Of a DNA stretch of 64,000 nt, positions 63,132 to 64,000 are shown piece by piece. The stretch covers positions 62,001-126,000 of the forward strand of contig NZ_CP069791.1 of NCBI RefSeq assembly GCF_016894265.1, in the 5' to 3' direction. Positions within the stretch are counted from its first letter, which is position 1. Each line of letters starts with the position of its first letter. Both the position numbers and the translations under genes were made by a program. The stretch comes from Corynebacterium tuberculostearicum. GTDB lineage: Bacteria; Actinomycetota; Actinomycetes; Mycobacteriales; Mycobacteriaceae. The notes under the pieces are model-generated. The model had not been told where the DNA came from. It saw only the letters and a list, made by a program, of their open reading frames with translations, and made no database searches.

Positions 63132-64000
63132 TTACTCGGAATCCTCAGCAGCCGGATCCTTGAAGTCACCGGTTTCTGCGTCGTAGCCCTCGAGCTGGGT
63201 TGGGTCGAAGTCCTCAGGGGTGTCCTTGAGAGCCAGGCCCAGGTTAGCCAGCTTGATCTTTACCTCATTGATCGACTTCTGGCCGAAGTTGCGGATATCC
63301 AGCAGGTCGGACTCGGTGCATTCAGCGAGCTCGCCCACGGTGTGGATCTCCTGACGCTTCAGGCAGTTATAAGAGCGGACGGAGAAGTTCAGGTCCTCGA
63401 TCGGCATGCCGTAAGCAGCGATGTACTCGGTCTCCTGCGGGGAGGGTCCGATCTCGATGCCTTCGGCAGCGTTGTTCAGCTCGCGAGCCAGGCCGAAGAG
63501 CTCGACCAGGGTGCCGCCGGCGGAAGCCAGGGCATCGCGGGCAGAAATCGAGTTCTTGGTTTCGACGTCGATGGTCAGCTTGTCAAAGTCGGTGCGCTGC
63601 TCAACACGAGTTGCCTCGACCTTGTAGGAGACCTTGAGGACCGGGGAGTAAATCTGGTCGACCGGGATACGGCCGATCTCACCGGAGGTAGGAGCGGCTG
63701 GGACATAGCCACGGCCGCGCTCGACGACGAGCTCAATGTCCAGCTTGGCGGTGTCATTCAGGGAAGCGATATGCAGATCCGGGTTGTGGATCTCCACGCC
63801 AGCCGGCGGCTGGATATCGCCCGCGGTGACATCGCCCGGGCCTTCCTTGCTCAGGTACATAACAACCGGCTCATCGGAGTCGGAAGAAAGCACCATGCTC
63901 TTGATGTTCAAGATGATCTCGGAAACGTCTTCCTTCACACCGTTGATGGTGGTGAACTCGTGGAGAACACCATCAATCTTGATGGAGGTTACCGCTGCAC
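63132..64000 (-). CDS. rpoA: DNA-directed RNA polymerase alpha subunit, 5'-truncated by window edge
   Basis: The frame is open from the window edge to the stop at 63132. 289 full codons are visible of an expected 335-340. The visible part starts [20 protein letters not shown]. It includes the N-terminal assembly domain, the linker, and the C-terminal domain with the DNA-binding helices ([18 protein letters not shown] and [19 protein letters not shown] in parts). The GTG at 63938 is internal, not the real start. Confidence 0.96.
   Translation of the reverse strand, partial: AAVTSIKIDGVLHEFTTINGVKEDVSEIILNIKSMVLSSDSDEPVVMYLSKEGPGDVTAGDIQPPAGVEIHNPDLHIASLNDTAKLDIELVVERGRGYVPAAPTSGEIGRIPVDQIYSPVLKVSYKVEATRVEQRTDFDKLTIDVETKNSISARDALASAGGTLVELFGLARELNNAAEGIEIGPSPQETEYIAAYGMPIEDLNFSVRSYNCLKRQEIHTVGELAECTESDLLDIRNFGQKSINEVKIKLANLGLALKDTPEDFDPTQLEGYDAETGDFKDPAAEDSE

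Overview
The window looks like a chromosomal segment of a Corynebacterium. The evidence is the high GC content, the many leaderless genes behind TANNNT-type -10 boxes, and a gene order that follows the actinobacterial core block known from Mycobacterium and Corynebacterium: guaA-guaB3-guaB, DUF5319, rsdA-sigD, whcB/whiB3, groES-groEL with a His-rich GroEL tail, tsaD-rimI-tsaB-tsaE-alr, glmS, glmM, rpsI-rplM, ESX-4, truA, rplQ-rpoA. The species cannot be settled from sequence reading alone. No rRNA, tRNA, CRISPR array, prophage or insertion sequence was recognised.

1-14 kb is an accessory-rich left part. It holds two PH-domain membrane proteins, two small HTH/membrane-protein modules, the SOS mutasome (dnaE2 here, imuA'-imuB 4 kb away), the methionine importer metQNI, a sucrase/ferredoxin-like protein whose frame runs on antisense to metI, an AMIN-like lipoprotein and a 13E12-type HNH protein preceded by two DnaA-box-like sequences. 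14-26 kb carries purine synthesis (guaA, guaB3, guaB), the sigma-D/anti-sigma pair, a WhiB protein, a UvrA paralogue and the HrcA/CIRCE-controlled groES-groEL. 26-30 kb is an ABC exporter divergent from a two-component system across a perfect 16-bp palindrome. 30-38 kb has a secreted phosphatase, the t6A-modification genes, an AspT-type exporter and alanine racemase. 38-45 kb has an ABC-F ATPase with a candidate 8-codon leader peptide, glmS and a large FAD/Fe-S dehydrogenase.

45.8-48.2 kb is the most unusual part: three overlapping minus-strand genes encoding a WXG100-like small protein (FGG in place of WXG), a 595-residue Cys/Pro/Glu-rich protein with two hydrophobic segments, and a basic coiled-coil protein. 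Their upstream region carries an ECF-sigma-like promoter (GGGAACC ... CAGTCCAAT) and a 5' leader element that reappear, with identical spacing, in front of the ESX-4 substrate genes esxU-esxT 4.3 kb away. I infer that the operon is co-regulated with the ESX-4 type VII secretion system at 51.8-61.5 kb (esxT, esxU, an Rv3446c-like protein, eccC, eccD, mycP, eccB) and may encode its cargo.

A second window-wide signal is a short DNA word, GGCGTCGGCAAGCG, present seven times exactly and many more times with one change. In genes it encodes Leu-x-Asp-Ala with the Leu codon CTT each time, and three copies lie outside that protein context, so selection may act on the DNA itself. The window ends inside rpoA and begins inside a PH-domain gene.
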